From assembly GCA_016839705.1 (NCBI GenBank), contig JAEOTR010000044.1:33874-97873 (forward strand): 64,000 bases of DNA, in the 5' to 3' direction. Of this stretch, positions 10,223 to 19,445 are shown piece after piece. The translations under genes were made by a program, and so were the position numbers. The notes beneath the pieces were generated by a model. It saw only the letters and a program-made list of their open reading frames with translations. It was not told where the DNA came from and ran no database searches. Source of the DNA: Promethearchaeota archaeon. GTDB taxonomy: Archaea; Asgardarchaeota; Lokiarchaeia; Sigyniarchaeales; SOKP01. The first letter of the stretch is position 1; each line of letters begins with the position of its first letter.

Positions 10223-10795
10223 TTATAGAATCCCTTTAGTCGAAGGAATATCATTTGAAACTATCGTTTTTGCTTGTTTGATAGCCCTGGCCAGAGCTTT
10301 AAACGTTGCTTCGACTTTATGGTGCTGATCTTCTCCATAAAGGATATGAAGATGAAGGTTCATTTTTGCATTTTCTGCAAAAGAAGTAAAAAAATGTTTG
10401 ATATCTTCAATAGCAACGTCTTCTATCTCACATTCATTTAAGTTTAAGTTGAGAATCAAAGCTTGTCGACCGCTAAAATCTAATACACATCTCGCAAGGG
10501 TTTCATCCATTGGAATTAAGGCAGATCCATATCGATTTATGCCTTTTTTATCACCTAGAGCTTTTTGAAAGCTTTCTCCGAGTGCTATTCCAATATCCTC
10601 GACAATGTGATGAGTAAGATCTCCTTGTGCTGTTACCTCAAGATCACAATTAGAGTGTTTTGCTAACAATCTTAACATGTGATCTAAAAATTTTACACTA
10701 GTATCAATTTTATTTTCCCCAGAGCCATCCAGGTTTAGCTCAATTGATATTTCGGTTTCACTTGTTTTTCTTATAACATTAACGGTTCTTACCAT
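10223..10795 (-). CDS. hisB: Imidazoleglycerol-phosphate dehydratase
   Basis: This enzyme dehydrates imidazole glycerol phosphate to imidazole acetol phosphate in histidine biosynthesis and is cytosolic. The length of 190 aa is normal for a monofunctional HisB. The Mn-binding His/Glu signatures are present in both repeats: FLDHML, HHIVEDIGIALG, FFTSFAENA with HLHILYG, and HHKVEATFKALARA. The ATG start at 10795 is unambiguous. The gene stands alone; no other his gene is in the window, so the pathway is dispersed. It is divergent from, and almost abuts, the glycosidase region on the right. Confidence 0.97.
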   Translation of the reverse strand: MVRTVNVIRKTSETEISIELNLDGSGENKIDTSVKFLDHMLRLLAKHSNCDLEVTAQGDLTHHIVEDIGIALGESFQKALGDKKGINRYGSALIPMDETLARCVLDFSGRQALILNLNLNECEIEDVAIEDIKHFFTSFAENAKMNLHLHILYGEDQHHKVEATFKALARAIKQAKTIVSNDIPSTKGIL

Positions 10796-10862
10796 ATTGT
10801 TATCACCGAAGAATAATATTAATGCAAAGATTATATTTTTTGGGAAATTTCAATTAAGTATT

Positions 10863-12269
10863 ATGCTTAAAATTTCATTTATTGGTGCGGGATCTTTAGT
10901 TTTTGGAAGAAATCTTCTTACCGATATTGTAATGTTCCCCTCAATTCGTAAAGATACCATAATTTGCCTTGAAGATATAGATCCAAAGCGCTTAGATTTG
11001 ATGTTTAACTATATGCAAAAATATAAAGAGGATTATCCCAAAAACACAGAAGGGATTACTTTTGAAAAAACAACAAATCAGAAAAAGGCTGTGGAAGATG
11101 CAAAATATATTATTAATGCGGTTCATGTCGGGGGTTTAGAAGCTTATAAATTAGATATAGAAATCCCTTTCAAGTATGGTGTGAGTCAATGTATCGGAGA
11201 TTCTCTAGGTCCAGGAGGAATTTTCCGTTTTTTGAGAAGTATATCATTTTTTCAATCCCTATTAAAAGATATTCAAGATGTAGGATATAATGAAGGAAAC
11301 GAGGGTATCCAACCCCTTATCCTTAACTACACTAATCCTATGGCAATGAACACCTGGTATTGTAATAATTTAGTTTCAAATTCTACAGTGGGATTATGTC
11401 ACGGTGTTCAAGGTACTGCTGAATGGTTGGGATATATGATCAGTTCCATGAGATCGAGCAAGCTTACAATTGAAAATTTCAGTTATTTGTGCGCAGGAAT
11501 CAATCACATGGCTTGGTTTCTCGAAGTTCGATATAAGGATTCCACAAATTCTAACTCTCTATGGACGGATGCCTATCCTATCATTCGTGAATTTATAAGA
11601 AACAACCCTAAAGCCGTCGTAAGGGAAAAACTCCGGAATAACATGATGGAGGCAACAGGATTTTACATGACAGAGTCATCAGGTCATCTATCTGAATATC
11701 TCCCTTATTATCGTAAGAGAGAAGATCTTTTAGAGAAGTATAAAGGTGGCAATAAGGGTCATCCGAGTTTAAAACATTCAGAAGATTATAATATGCAAGT
11801 TCAATATCAAGGACAATTGGAAGAATGGTTCCTGAAACAAATGAAATATGAAAAATTAAGATCCAAAGAGAAACCATCTGGAGAATATGCTTCTAAAATA
11901 ATTAATGCAATGGAAACTGGAATCCCATTTCGTTTTAATGGAAATATTCAAAATACAGAGGGAAGTTTAATAACCAATTTGCCTAAAGAATGTTGTGTGG
12001 AAATTCCGATCTTTGCTGATGCGCATGGGCTACACCCTCAAGGAGGAATTGAATTACCGACAATATGTCAAGCACTTTGCATGTCAAATATAATGGTACA
12101 AAAAGCGGCAGTAGAGGGAGCACTTGAATTAAATAAAGAGAGAATTTTTCATGCTGTGATGCTAGATCCCAATACAGCAAGTGTTAGTTCTCCTACGGAA
12201 ATTCGAGAGATGGTAGATGAAATGTTCGAAAAGGAAGCAAAATGGATACCTAATTTTAACGGTTCATGA
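10863..12269 (+). CDS. GH4 family glycosidase (alpha-galactosidase/glucuronidase-like)
   Basis: The N-terminal Rossmann motif is SFIGAGSLVFGRNLLTD, followed by an NY-TNP-type block (LNYTNPMAMNT), the metal-site Cys-His of LCHGVQGTAEW, and GINHMAWFL. These are hallmarks of glycoside hydrolase family 4, which uses NAD and a divalent metal in a redox-elimination mechanism. CHGVQGT places it nearest the MelA-type alpha-galactosidases, but substrate cannot be fixed from sequence. I start at ATG 10863 because the Rossmann strand begins there; an upstream in-frame ATG near 10797 would add 22 unlikely residues. A GPH sugar symporter lies about 6 kb downstream and may supply substrate. The 3' end overlaps the methyltransferase gene on the other strand by 14 nt. 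Confidence 0.9.
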   Translation: MLKISFIGAGSLVFGRNLLTDIVMFPSIRKDTIICLEDIDPKRLDLMFNYMQKYKEDYPKNTEGITFEKTTNQKKAVEDAKYIINAVHVGGLEAYKLDIEIPFKYGVSQCIGDSLGPGGIFRFLRSISFFQSLLKDIQDVGYNEGNEGIQPLILNYTNPMAMNTWYCNNLVSNSTVGLCHGVQGTAEWLGYMISSMRSSKLTIENFSYLCAGINHMAWFLEVRYKDSTNSNSLWTDAYPIIREFIRNNPKAVVREKLRNNMMEATGFYMTESSGHLSEYLPYYRKREDLLEKYKGGNKGHPSLKHSEDYNMQVQYQGQLEEWFLKQMKYEKLRSKEKPSGEYASKIINAMETGIPFRFNGNIQNTEGSLITNLPKECCVEIPIFADAHGLHPQGGIELPTICQALCMSNIMVQKAAVEGALELNKERIFHAVMLDPNTASVSSPTEIREMVDEMFEKEAKWIPNFNGS

Positions 12270-14175
12270 ATTTTAAAATATGTTGCTTTTGTGAACCTGG
12301 AATCGCGTAGATTCTAAATACAAGATCATCTATCTCTTTTTGTATATTTTCCAATTTTTTACTATCTTTTTCATTAGACCACAATAAGATTTTAGTTCTT
12401 TCAATTATTTTTAATGCAATTTCTTTTTCTTTTTCATTATTGGGAACTTTAATAGGGAGATCTTTAATTTTTTCAATTAGGATTCTTGGAAACAACTTTT
12501 TATAAGAACCGAATAACTTTAGAAAAAAATAAGATAAAAGTAAAGAATTTAATATTCCAAGAAAATATATATTGTTAAATTCCATAATAGGAGATTGACA
12601 AACTTTTAAATTATAGAACGATTGAGAGGTGAAAGATAAATCTTTATCATATGTGGCACAGATTAAGTTATTCTGGCTTAATTGTCTAATTATAATCCGA
12701 TCCTTATAGATTTCTGAATTCTTATAGTTAATTCCTTTTTTTTTTACTTCAATATATTTATAATTACGGATTTGATAACGCTGTATTGAATCTATAAATA
12801 ATTCAAAACACCTCTTTTTATTTTGAGGAATTAAATCAAAGATAATTTTTTCAATATTTCCTTCTTCTAGATAAGTTTTACAGTCAGGACAAACAAATTC
12901 CTTTTTAGGTATTGGAAAATATTTTTTACACTCTTTACAATAGATTATCTCTCCTTTTTTTGTTAATTCAACCCCCCTACTCAATAAAAACTTAAAACCA
13001 TCTTTTACCATTAGTTCTCGCAATTTAGGAAAATTCTCGGTTAAATAAATAATGATTGAAATATCATCTTCATCAAGGTGAATTAAAAACTTATAACCCC
13101 AGCTTTTCAAAGACTTTTGAAGGATCTCTTTTTGTGGTTGATTTTCAATTTTAACTTTAATCCAATTATTCTCTCTCTCTTCGATGTTTGGTTCTTTTTT
13201 CAAAATTAGAATCATGTTAGAAACAACAGGATCTTCGAATTTGGGACCAGAATGATAAATTTCTTTTATATTTGTAGTATCAAAGATGTATTTCCTAATT
13301 TTTGAACGGTTTGAGAGTGCCAGTAAGGAATCTGGAACAATATAACCCAGTACTCCTCTTTTTTTTAATAATTTTATACCAAGTTCAATAAAAATTTGAA
13401 AATAATCATATTGACCTTTTCCCGTTTTAAAATTCATGTTCTTGATAACTTGGCGCTGTACTCTAGGTATATCTCTTATAAATAAATATGGGGGATTTCC
13501 AACAATAAAATCAAATTGCTCAGGTTTATCAATTATCATAGCATCAAGATTTTTTATATTAAAAAGCGGTAAATGATAATCCTCTTCCTCCTCTTTAATT
13601 AATTTAACAATTTCAAAGAGACAATGATGAATATTAATTTGACACAAAATGCAAGCCACAGGATTTATATCTATACCATAAATCGTCTCATTTATACTCT
13701 TGATAATAGTTTTTGCTTCTAATAGTAATAACTCCTGAATTTCTCTGTGGTTGTATATTTTAAGATATCTTAAAATTAAAATTCTAATTGCGAAAATTAC
13801 AAAATTACCAACACCACAACTCAGATCTATTATTTTTTTGTTTTCAATTTCATTAGAGGATCCATACCCAGCTGCTTCCAAGATATAACTAACAATAGAA
13901 TTAGGAGTATAATACTGTCCCAAGCCTTTTCTTTCTTCACGTTTTAAAAAATCTTCGTAAATTGCTCCCAAGAATTCATAATTTGAATTTAACACTTCAC
14001 CATTCTCATTCTGTACATCTATCTCTTTAATAAGATTAAATAAGAAATTCTCTCTTTCTAATTGTTCTGGATCTACTTGATAATACTCAAACAGCTTTTT
14101 TAGTAAATCTTCTTTTTCTAGATAGTCACTGAAATCTTTCATATCTGAGAAGAATTCGACATCAATACTTAACAA
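12256..14175 (-). CDS. Orphan N6-adenine DNA methyltransferase (Eco57I/TaqI-like) with zinc ribbon
   Basis: This is a class I DNA methyltransferase. Motif X/entry is GLGQYYTPNSIVSYIL (85-100), the SAM-binding motif I is IDLSCGVGNF (116-125), and the catalytic motif IV is NPPY (227-230), as in N6-adenine enzymes. The C-terminal half resembles a TaqI/Eco57I-type target-recognition region and contains a four-Cys zinc ribbon (Cys 413, 416, 429, 432). At 639 aa it lacks room for the N-terminal PD-(D/E)XK nuclease of type IIG enzymes, and I see no such motif. No restriction gene is adjacent. It may be a solitary regulatory methylase or a remnant of a restriction system. It overlaps the GH4 gene end by 14 nt. 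Confidence 0.9.
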   Translation of the reverse strand: MLSIDVEFFSDMKDFSDYLEKEDLLKKLFEYYQVDPEQLERENFLFNLIKEIDVQNENGEVLNSNYEFLGAIYEDFLKREERKGLGQYYTPNSIVSYILEAAGYGSSNEIENKKIIDLSCGVGNFVIFAIRILILRYLKIYNHREIQELLLLEAKTIIKSINETIYGIDINPVACILCQINIHHCLFEIVKLIKEEEEDYHLPLFNIKNLDAMIIDKPEQFDFIVGNPPYLFIRDIPRVQRQVIKNMNFKTGKGQYDYFQIFIELGIKLLKKRGVLGYIVPDSLLALSNRSKIRKYIFDTTNIKEIYHSGPKFEDPVVSNMILILKKEPNIEERENNWIKVKIENQPQKEILQKSLKSWGYKFLIHLDEDDISIIIYLTENFPKLRELMVKDGFKFLLSRGVELTKKGEIIYCKECKKYFPIPKKEFVCPDCKTYLEEGNIEKIIFDLIPQNKKRCFELFIDSIQRYQIRNYKYIEVKKKGINYKNSEIYKDRIIIRQLSQNNLICATYDKDLSFTSQSFYNLKVCQSPIMEFNNIYFLGILNSLLLSYFFLKLFGSYKKLFPRILIEKIKDLPIKVPNNEKEKEIALKIIERTKILLWSNEKDSKKLENIQKEIDDLVFRIYAIPGSQKQHILKFMNR

Positions 14176-14362
14176 TAGGGTTATATTCTATTTTTTCTTT
14201 TTTATTTGCTATTTAATAGGATATTATAATTATGAATCTGTTTTAGTTATGAGAAATAATGAAAAATGAAAAGGGTTCCAATTTATTACACATTTATATA
14301 ATAATGAACTATATATCTCTTATCTAAATAATGAAATTCAATCCCTTAGCTAAGAAACTATT

Positions 14363-15466
14363 ATGATTTTAAGTTTAATCTCGATTATCATATCAACCAT
14401 TATTTCTGTATTTGGCATTACTTTTGTTATTTTAAATTGGGAAAATTATGGGACAATTTTAAATACAGTTCTTAACATCTTTCTTTATTTGTTTTTAGGT
14501 ATGATTTTCCTACCTTTATATGTTTTATCAACCGATACGTTTTTAACCCCAAATATAGCCTTGATGCTATGGAGATTGTCAATCGTTTTTTGGATTATAT
14601 CTATAGCTGTGTTAAGTATTATTCAAATTTTCATAATTAAAGTCAGAAGAATAACTCCCCTACCCTCAATTTTCTACGCCCTAATAGGTGGCTTAATATT
14701 AAGTTTAACTTATCTTTCTAATTCTATTGAAATTTTCCAGGTAAGCCCAAATAACTATTATTTCGTTTTTAACAATTTAGGTTTAATAACAATTCTTTTA
14801 GTATATAATCTAATGATATTTTCTTTTATGTGGTATAACATAATAATTAATTTCTCAAAATTTCGCGATAAACAAATTGGAAAGAATTTAGGATTTCTCA
14901 CGCTTAATTTCTCTTTCATCATAATATTTTACTCTTTATATTTAATTTTTCAGAATATTCTATTTGAATATATCTATATATCAATATATCTAGTTGGGGC
15001 ATTGATCGCAACTTATAATATATATAAGAAGCCTGCTTTGTTCATTGAACTTACTAATAAGATATATAACTTTATCATATTCCATAAGAGTGGGATTTTA
15101 TTGTATTCGTATAATTTTGAAACTGGAAAAGAAACAGATGATTCTCTACTGAAGGGTTCAATACTAATTGGGATAAATCACATATTATCAAGTTTAGTAG
15201 ATAAAAAAGAGCAATTAAACCTCATTAAGATGAAGGATAGAGATATACTCTTTGAATACGATACTTCAAATGGTTACGCGATTTTGCTAACGACAAATCA
15301 TAAAAATACTTTTATTAAGAAAGCGGTGAGGAGTTTTATGGAAGAATTTTCTAAATTAAATTATGAAAAGTTTGAAAATATGAACGGTTTAATAGATGTT
15401 TCAGAATTCGGAAATGCGAAAAAACTAATTCTTGAATTTTTTGCCCCTTATATAATAAATCATTAA
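14363..15466 (+). CDS. 7-TM membrane protein with C-terminal longin/roadblock-like cytosolic domain (copy 1)
   Basis: About residues 1-225 contain seven hydrophobic helices with short loops, like bacterial 7TM sensory input domains. The rest is soluble. It starts IFHKSGILLYSYNF, continues through a helix (LIGINHILSSLVD) and beta strands, and ends in a helix (KKAVRSFMEEF). That is the order expected of a longin/roadblock/profilin-like fold. There is no kinase, receiver or HAMP domain, so signalling would have to pass through binding of a partner, perhaps a small GTPase. The next gene (15678-16823) is a paralogue with the same architecture. The ATG at 14363 starts directly at TM1. Function is inferred; the topology is clear. 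Confidence 0.75.
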   Translation: MILSLISIIISTIISVFGITFVILNWENYGTILNTVLNIFLYLFLGMIFLPLYVLSTDTFLTPNIALMLWRLSIVFWIISIAVLSIIQIFIIKVRRITPLPSIFYALIGGLILSLTYLSNSIEIFQVSPNNYYFVFNNLGLITILLVYNLMIFSFMWYNIIINFSKFRDKQIGKNLGFLTLNFSFIIIFYSLYLIFQNILFEYIYISIYLVGALIATYNIYKKPALFIELTNKIYNFIIFHKSGILLYSYNFETGKETDDSLLKGSILIGINHILSSLVDKKEQLNLIKMKDRDILFEYDTSNGYAILLTTNHKNTFIKKAVRSFMEEFSKLNYEKFENMNGLIDVSEFGNAKKLILEFFAPYIINH

Positions 15467-15677
15467 ATTTCTCTAAGTAAGAAGCTTTGCAAATCTAGGG
15501 ATTTTTCATATATTTAGCTTTATTTGACATAAATGTATATTTCATAAGAAAAAATCTTAATTATTAACTTGTGTTCTATAATATTCATTAGAATGTTTGT
15601 TTGAAATTTCAAGCGAAAAGAAATCAAAAACGATTAAATAAATTAATAAAGAAAATTTCTGCTAATTAGACAAATAG

Positions 15678-16823
15678 ATGTACGCTGTATTCTTTATTTT
15701 ATTAGAAATTGGGTATTTTTCCATTTTATGTTTATGTGTGTTTACCTTAATTCAAATTATTCGATTTCAACAAAATTATGGAGTGAAATTTATAGCATTT
15801 TTAAACTTCTTAACGATCTTCAATGTCATTCTCATCTATTCCTCTATCTATATCAGTTCAATTACCATATATTTCTCCGACACCATCAATATTATCATGT
15901 GGAAGATTTCAATAGTTTCTGGTTTTGTGAGTCTAATTTTAACATCTTTGATTTTCACCTTCTTAAAAGAATATAAAAAAATTCCAGATTTTCCCTTTTT
16001 AATTTTTATTGCACTTCTTGGATTTTTAATTGGAGCGTTATTTTATCCTGATTCAATTCAAATAGAGATAAGTATCTCAAATACTCCTCCCTTCTTCTTG
16101 TTAGATCCTTCTCACATTAATTATTCGTATAATATAATAACGGGGTTAATAATAAGTATATTCCAAGGTTCCATTGTGTTCTATTACTTCATTCTCTCCT
16201 ATATGATTTATACAAAAGCTAGAAATAAAGATATTACTAAAGGACTTATCTATAATACCATTATTTTTACAGTTCCAATAATAATGTATATCTTATACCT
16301 CACCCTTAATCTTCCTATTTTTAGGGAATTACATATCCTTAGTTTATGGATTACAATATCTGGCTTATGTGTACTTCTACTTAAGAAACCTGAAATGTTC
16401 TTGGAATTGACAAATAAAATTTATTATATTAATATCTATCATAAGTCTGGAATTTTACTTTATTCTTATCACTTCGATAAGTCTCAAGACGAAATAGATT
16501 CAGCGATTTGGGGAAATATTCTAATAGGCCTTAACCATATTTTATCTGAATTCGTAGATAAACATAATCAAATCGATGTTCTTCAAACGAGAAATACAGA
16601 TATAATTGTAAATTATGACGAGTTTGGTTTTGCGGTTGTTTTAATTACGAACAAAAAAAATGCTATTTTGAATAATTTAATGAAGCAATTTACATTAAAA
16701 TTTAGAAATAAATATAAAAATGAATTACTTGAAATTCAAGATCTCAATAAATTAATAAATGTCTCCGAGTTTACTGAAACAAAAGAATTAATTGAAAAAG
16801 ACTTTAGTCTCTACCTCTCGTAA
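15678..16823 (+). CDS. 7-TM membrane protein with C-terminal longin/roadblock-like cytosolic domain (copy 2)
   Basis: A paralogue of the preceding gene. It has seven hydrophobic segments, then IYHKSGILLYSYHF, LIGLNHILSEFVD, alternating strands (FGFAVVLITNKKN) and a terminal helix. The shared blocks KKPxxFxELTNKIY, HKSGILLYSY and NVSEF show a tandem duplication. The membrane halves have diverged much more than the cytosolic halves, which suggests different ligands but a common output. The 211-nt spacer has no gene; it contains a 12-bp palindrome (TTGAAATTTCAA, 15601-15612) of unknown meaning. The two genes could be one transcript or have separate promoters. Confidence 0.75.
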   Translation: MYAVFFILLEIGYFSILCLCVFTLIQIIRFQQNYGVKFIAFLNFLTIFNVILIYSSIYISSITIYFSDTINIIMWKISIVSGFVSLILTSLIFTFLKEYKKIPDFPFLIFIALLGFLIGALFYPDSIQIEISISNTPPFFLLDPSHINYSYNIITGLIISIFQGSIVFYYFILSYMIYTKARNKDITKGLIYNTIIFTVPIIMYILYLTLNLPIFRELHILSLWITISGLCVLLLKKPEMFLELTNKIYYINIYHKSGILLYSYHFDKSQDEIDSAIWGNILIGLNHILSEFVDKHNQIDVLQTRNTDIIVNYDEFGFAVVLITNKKNAILNNLMKQFTLKFRNKYKNELLEIQDLNKLINVSEFTETKELIEKDFSLYLS

Positions 16824-16968
16824 TATCTATTTTGAAGCGTATAATTTTAGTAATTTCTTCAAATAATTAAGCTACAAATTTAGACTATGAAAATTTTTAA
16901 TATTATCAAAATAAATTACTCTTAAACTAAAAAACTGAATTTATTTGTATTATTTTTGGTGTTTAAAA

Positions 16969-17562
16969 ATGTCATTAAAATTTTGCCCTAAATGTGGAAA
17001 TAAATTAGAAACAGATGCATCTTTTTGTGATGCATGTGGAGCAGACTTAAAAATTAGAACAGAAATCCCTAGTGAAGTCTCTCCTGCATTAACACAAACC
17101 GCTCAAGAACCGAAATTGAAACCAAAAAGAGTAATATATGCTTACTCTTTAAAAAGAATAATCGCACAAATCCTTGACAGTATTTTTATCATTTTGATTG
17201 GATCTGCCTTTTCATGGCTCCTAATTAACCCTTGGTTTCCTATAAATTTCTTTGATCCATTTAGAGCATGGTGGTTTACGTTTCCTTTTGATTGGTTTGC
17301 AGGATTTTTATACCATTGGTTAATGGAAGCGAATAATAATGGTCAAACATTAGGTAAAATGGTACTAAGTATTAGGACTGTTGATGAAAAAACTCTTGGG
17401 CAAGCGAATTCTAGGAATTTAGCAATAAATAATATTTTCAAAGGTTCACCTCTTCTATTATTAGATATACTTATTGGAATGGCAAAAAATTCTGGAGATC
17501 CTAAGAAAAGGCTTAGAATCATGCAAAATGTCTCAGAAACAGTAGTGATCTTTGTTAAGTAA
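16969..17562 (+). CDS. Zinc-ribbon RDD-domain membrane protein
   Basis: The N-terminus carries a double-CxxC zinc ribbon (FCPKCGNKLE and SFCDACGADL). After a Pro-rich linker comes an RDD domain: RIIAQILDSIFIIL with the conserved Arg and Asp in the first helix, a second membrane segment around WFAGFLYHWLME, and the GQTLGKMVLSIRTVD block. RDD proteins are small polytopic membrane proteins; some are linked to cation/proton exchange, but most are uncharacterised. I use ATG 16969 because the ribbon starts immediately after it. A TTG at 16945 is the alternative. It lies downstream of the 7-TM pair with its own AT-rich leader. Confidence 0.8.
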   Translation: MSLKFCPKCGNKLETDASFCDACGADLKIRTEIPSEVSPALTQTAQEPKLKPKRVIYAYSLKRIIAQILDSIFIILIGSAFSWLLINPWFPINFFDPFRAWWFTFPFDWFAGFLYHWLMEANNNGQTLGKMVLSIRTVDEKTLGQANSRNLAINNIFKGSPLLLLDILIGMAKNSGDPKKRLRIMQNVSETVVIFVK

Positions 17563-17641
17563 GACACTCCAATATTTATATTAACTTTTTTCCTAACTTT
17601 AATACTTATTCAGAAAATTGCTGGCTCCTTAATATTTATAA

Positions 17642-17881
17642 ATGTGTATTAATATGAATAAAAGTATGCCAAGAATGCAAATATGTCAAGATGGTGAATG
17701 GGCTCGTGATTGGGAAATCATTGTGAAAATATTTGATACGATCGATAATTTACAATCACAATTTGAGCAATTAGACGTTACCTATTTACGTGAAATACAA
17801 CAAAAAATTCTAATTTTAAACCTTGAAAAATACGCGTTTTCCCTTCAAAATTATATTATTCAGAAATATTCGCAAGATTAA
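17642..17881 (+). CDS. Small hypothetical protein, up to 79 aa
   Basis: A short, helical, charged protein (WEIIVKIFDTIDNLQSQFEQ, then a second helix). No family is recognised. Four in-frame ATGs occur at 17642, 17654, 17666 and 17675. A TATA-like AATATTTATAAA just before 17642 would place transcription start near 17660, so a leaderless start at ATG 17666 is quite possible. It sits alone between the RDD gene and the symporter. Confidence 0.4.
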   Translation: MCINMNKSMPRMQICQDGEWARDWEIIVKIFDTIDNLQSQFEQLDVTYLREIQQKILILNLEKYAFSLQNYIIQKYSQD

Positions 17882-17955
17882 TTCATCTGATAATATTTGA
17901 TGCTAAAATTTTGGGTAGATCGTAAATTGTGGAAATCTATATTAAGCAACTTTGC

Positions 17956-17966
17956 AAATATATATA
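17956..17966 (+). promoter_or_regulatory. TATA box for the GPH symporter gene
   Basis: AAATATATATA is centred about 32 nt before the ATG at 17993. This is the spacing expected for an archaeal TATA box with a very short leader. No Shine-Dalgarno precedes the ATG, which fits leaderless or near-leaderless translation. Confidence 0.5.
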
Positions 17967-17992
17967 GAAAGATACAATCTTGTGACTAATTT

Positions 17993-19387
17993 ATGAATGA
18001 ATCAAAAATACAATCAAAAACGAAATTTGAAGGATTTGGAAGAAGGCAAAAATGGAGTTTTGGAATGGGAAGTTTTTCTCAATGGTTTATCAATAGTGCG
18101 TTTAATATCTGGGTTTTTACATTTTATTTTACCGCTGTAAGAATCCCTATTGGATGGTATATCCTTGCAGCAGTAATTTGGACACTTTGGAATGCTTTAA
18201 ATGATCCATTGATAGGGTATCTTTCAGATCGGACGCATACTCGATGGGGGCGTAGAAAACCCTTTATTATGCTGGGAACCATCCCAATTATTATATTAGA
18301 AATCATAATCTGGACACCTCCATTGAACAATGACGTTATTAAATTCGTATATTTGCTTATAATGTTATTTTGTTATGATACATTCTACACGATGGTGTCT
18401 CTACCTTTTGATGCTCTGTTTCCAGAGCTCTATACAACCGTTGAAGACAGAGCAGAAGTAAACTCAATAAAACAAATTTTATCAGTTATTGGCTTACTCG
18501 CAGCAGCATTAGTTCCTGGTCTCTTAATTGATGATATCGCCACTATAGACGGGTATTTGCTAAATGGTATCGTAACTTCAATAATTGTTGGGATATCTTT
18601 GGTAATATCGTTAAGATGGGGCGTGATTGAACGTGAAGAGTTTAAATTCGATTATAAAAGTGAATTGAATTTCTTTAAAAGTTTGAAATATACATTGAAG
18701 AACAAAGCTTTTGTGCTCTATACAATTATGTTTTTTCTATATGAATATGTATTACTTCTACTTGGTACTGTGGTTCAGATATTTGGCAGAAATGTGTTAA
18801 ATAGCTCCCCATTTGAAACATCTCTAATAATGGGCATAATGTACATAATAGGTGTACTCACGGTTCCTGTATGGAGATGGTTAGATTTAAAAATAGGGAG
18901 TAGAAAAGCATATGCCATATCGATTGTAGCCTATTTAATTGGATCATTTCCGTTGTTATTAATCGATTCATATATGTTTACTCTCGTTGCTGCAATATTT
19001 ATGGGTTTTGGATTTGGAGGTATGTTATATTTCATTTATTTAATCATTGCTGATGTTATTGATGAAGATGAGTTAAAAACTGGAATAAGGCGTGAGGGAG
19101 CATTTTTTGGAGTCACTAACTTCTTCATGAGGTTAGCGATGATTCTATCAATTCTGACAGTTGGATTTGTCTTTACACAAGTAGATTGGGAGGTGTATAC
19201 ACCTACTGGCGCTATTGGAGAAATAGTCGCTCTTAGAATGCTCATGTATGTATTTCCCGCTATATCCTTACTCATAACCTTAATATGCCTTTATTTTTAT
19301 CCATTTACAAAATCTAAGGTAGAAGAGATTAAAGGAAAAATAATAGAATTACATAAAGAAAAGGGAGAGAAAGTCAAAACGGCTTAA
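17993..19387 (+). CDS. GPH-family (MFS_2) sugar:cation symporter
   Basis: Twelve hydrophobic segments are visible over 464 aa. The family signature follows TM2: NDPLIGYLSDRTHTRWGRRKP, the loop of the glycoside-pentoside-hexuronide:cation symporters (MelB type), with the conserved Asp/Asn and RWGRR. The second half repeats the fold (GRNVLNSSPFETSLIMG). Its likely role is uptake of a glycoside or related sugar with Na+ or H+ at the cytoplasmic membrane. The GH4 glycosidase at 10863-12269 is a plausible functional partner but not an operon neighbour. A TATA box precedes it and a T-tract terminator follows. Substrate is unknown. Confidence 0.9.
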   Translation: MNESKIQSKTKFEGFGRRQKWSFGMGSFSQWFINSAFNIWVFTFYFTAVRIPIGWYILAAVIWTLWNALNDPLIGYLSDRTHTRWGRRKPFIMLGTIPIIILEIIIWTPPLNNDVIKFVYLLIMLFCYDTFYTMVSLPFDALFPELYTTVEDRAEVNSIKQILSVIGLLAAALVPGLLIDDIATIDGYLLNGIVTSIIVGISLVISLRWGVIEREEFKFDYKSELNFFKSLKYTLKNKAFVLYTIMFFLYEYVLLLLGTVVQIFGRNVLNSSPFETSLIMGIMYIIGVLTVPVWRWLDLKIGSRKAYAISIVAYLIGSFPLLLIDSYMFTLVAAIFMGFGFGGMLYFIYLIIADVIDEDELKTGIRREGAFFGVTNFFMRLAMILSILTVGFVFTQVDWEVYTPTGAIGEIVALRMLMYVFPAISLLITLICLYFYPFTKSKVEEIKGKIIELHKEKGEKVKTA

Positions 19388-19417
19388 TAACTATTTAATT
19401 CTACAATTTCAAATATC

Positions 19418-19440
19418 TTTTTTTTTATATATATTTTTGT
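19418..19440. terminator. T-tract between convergent genes
   Basis: A run of nine T at 19418-19426 followed by TATATATATTTTT lies 31 nt after the symporter stop and just before the stop of the opposing PLP enzyme gene. It can serve the plus-strand transcript. Confidence 0.4.
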
Positions 19441-19445
19441 ACGTT

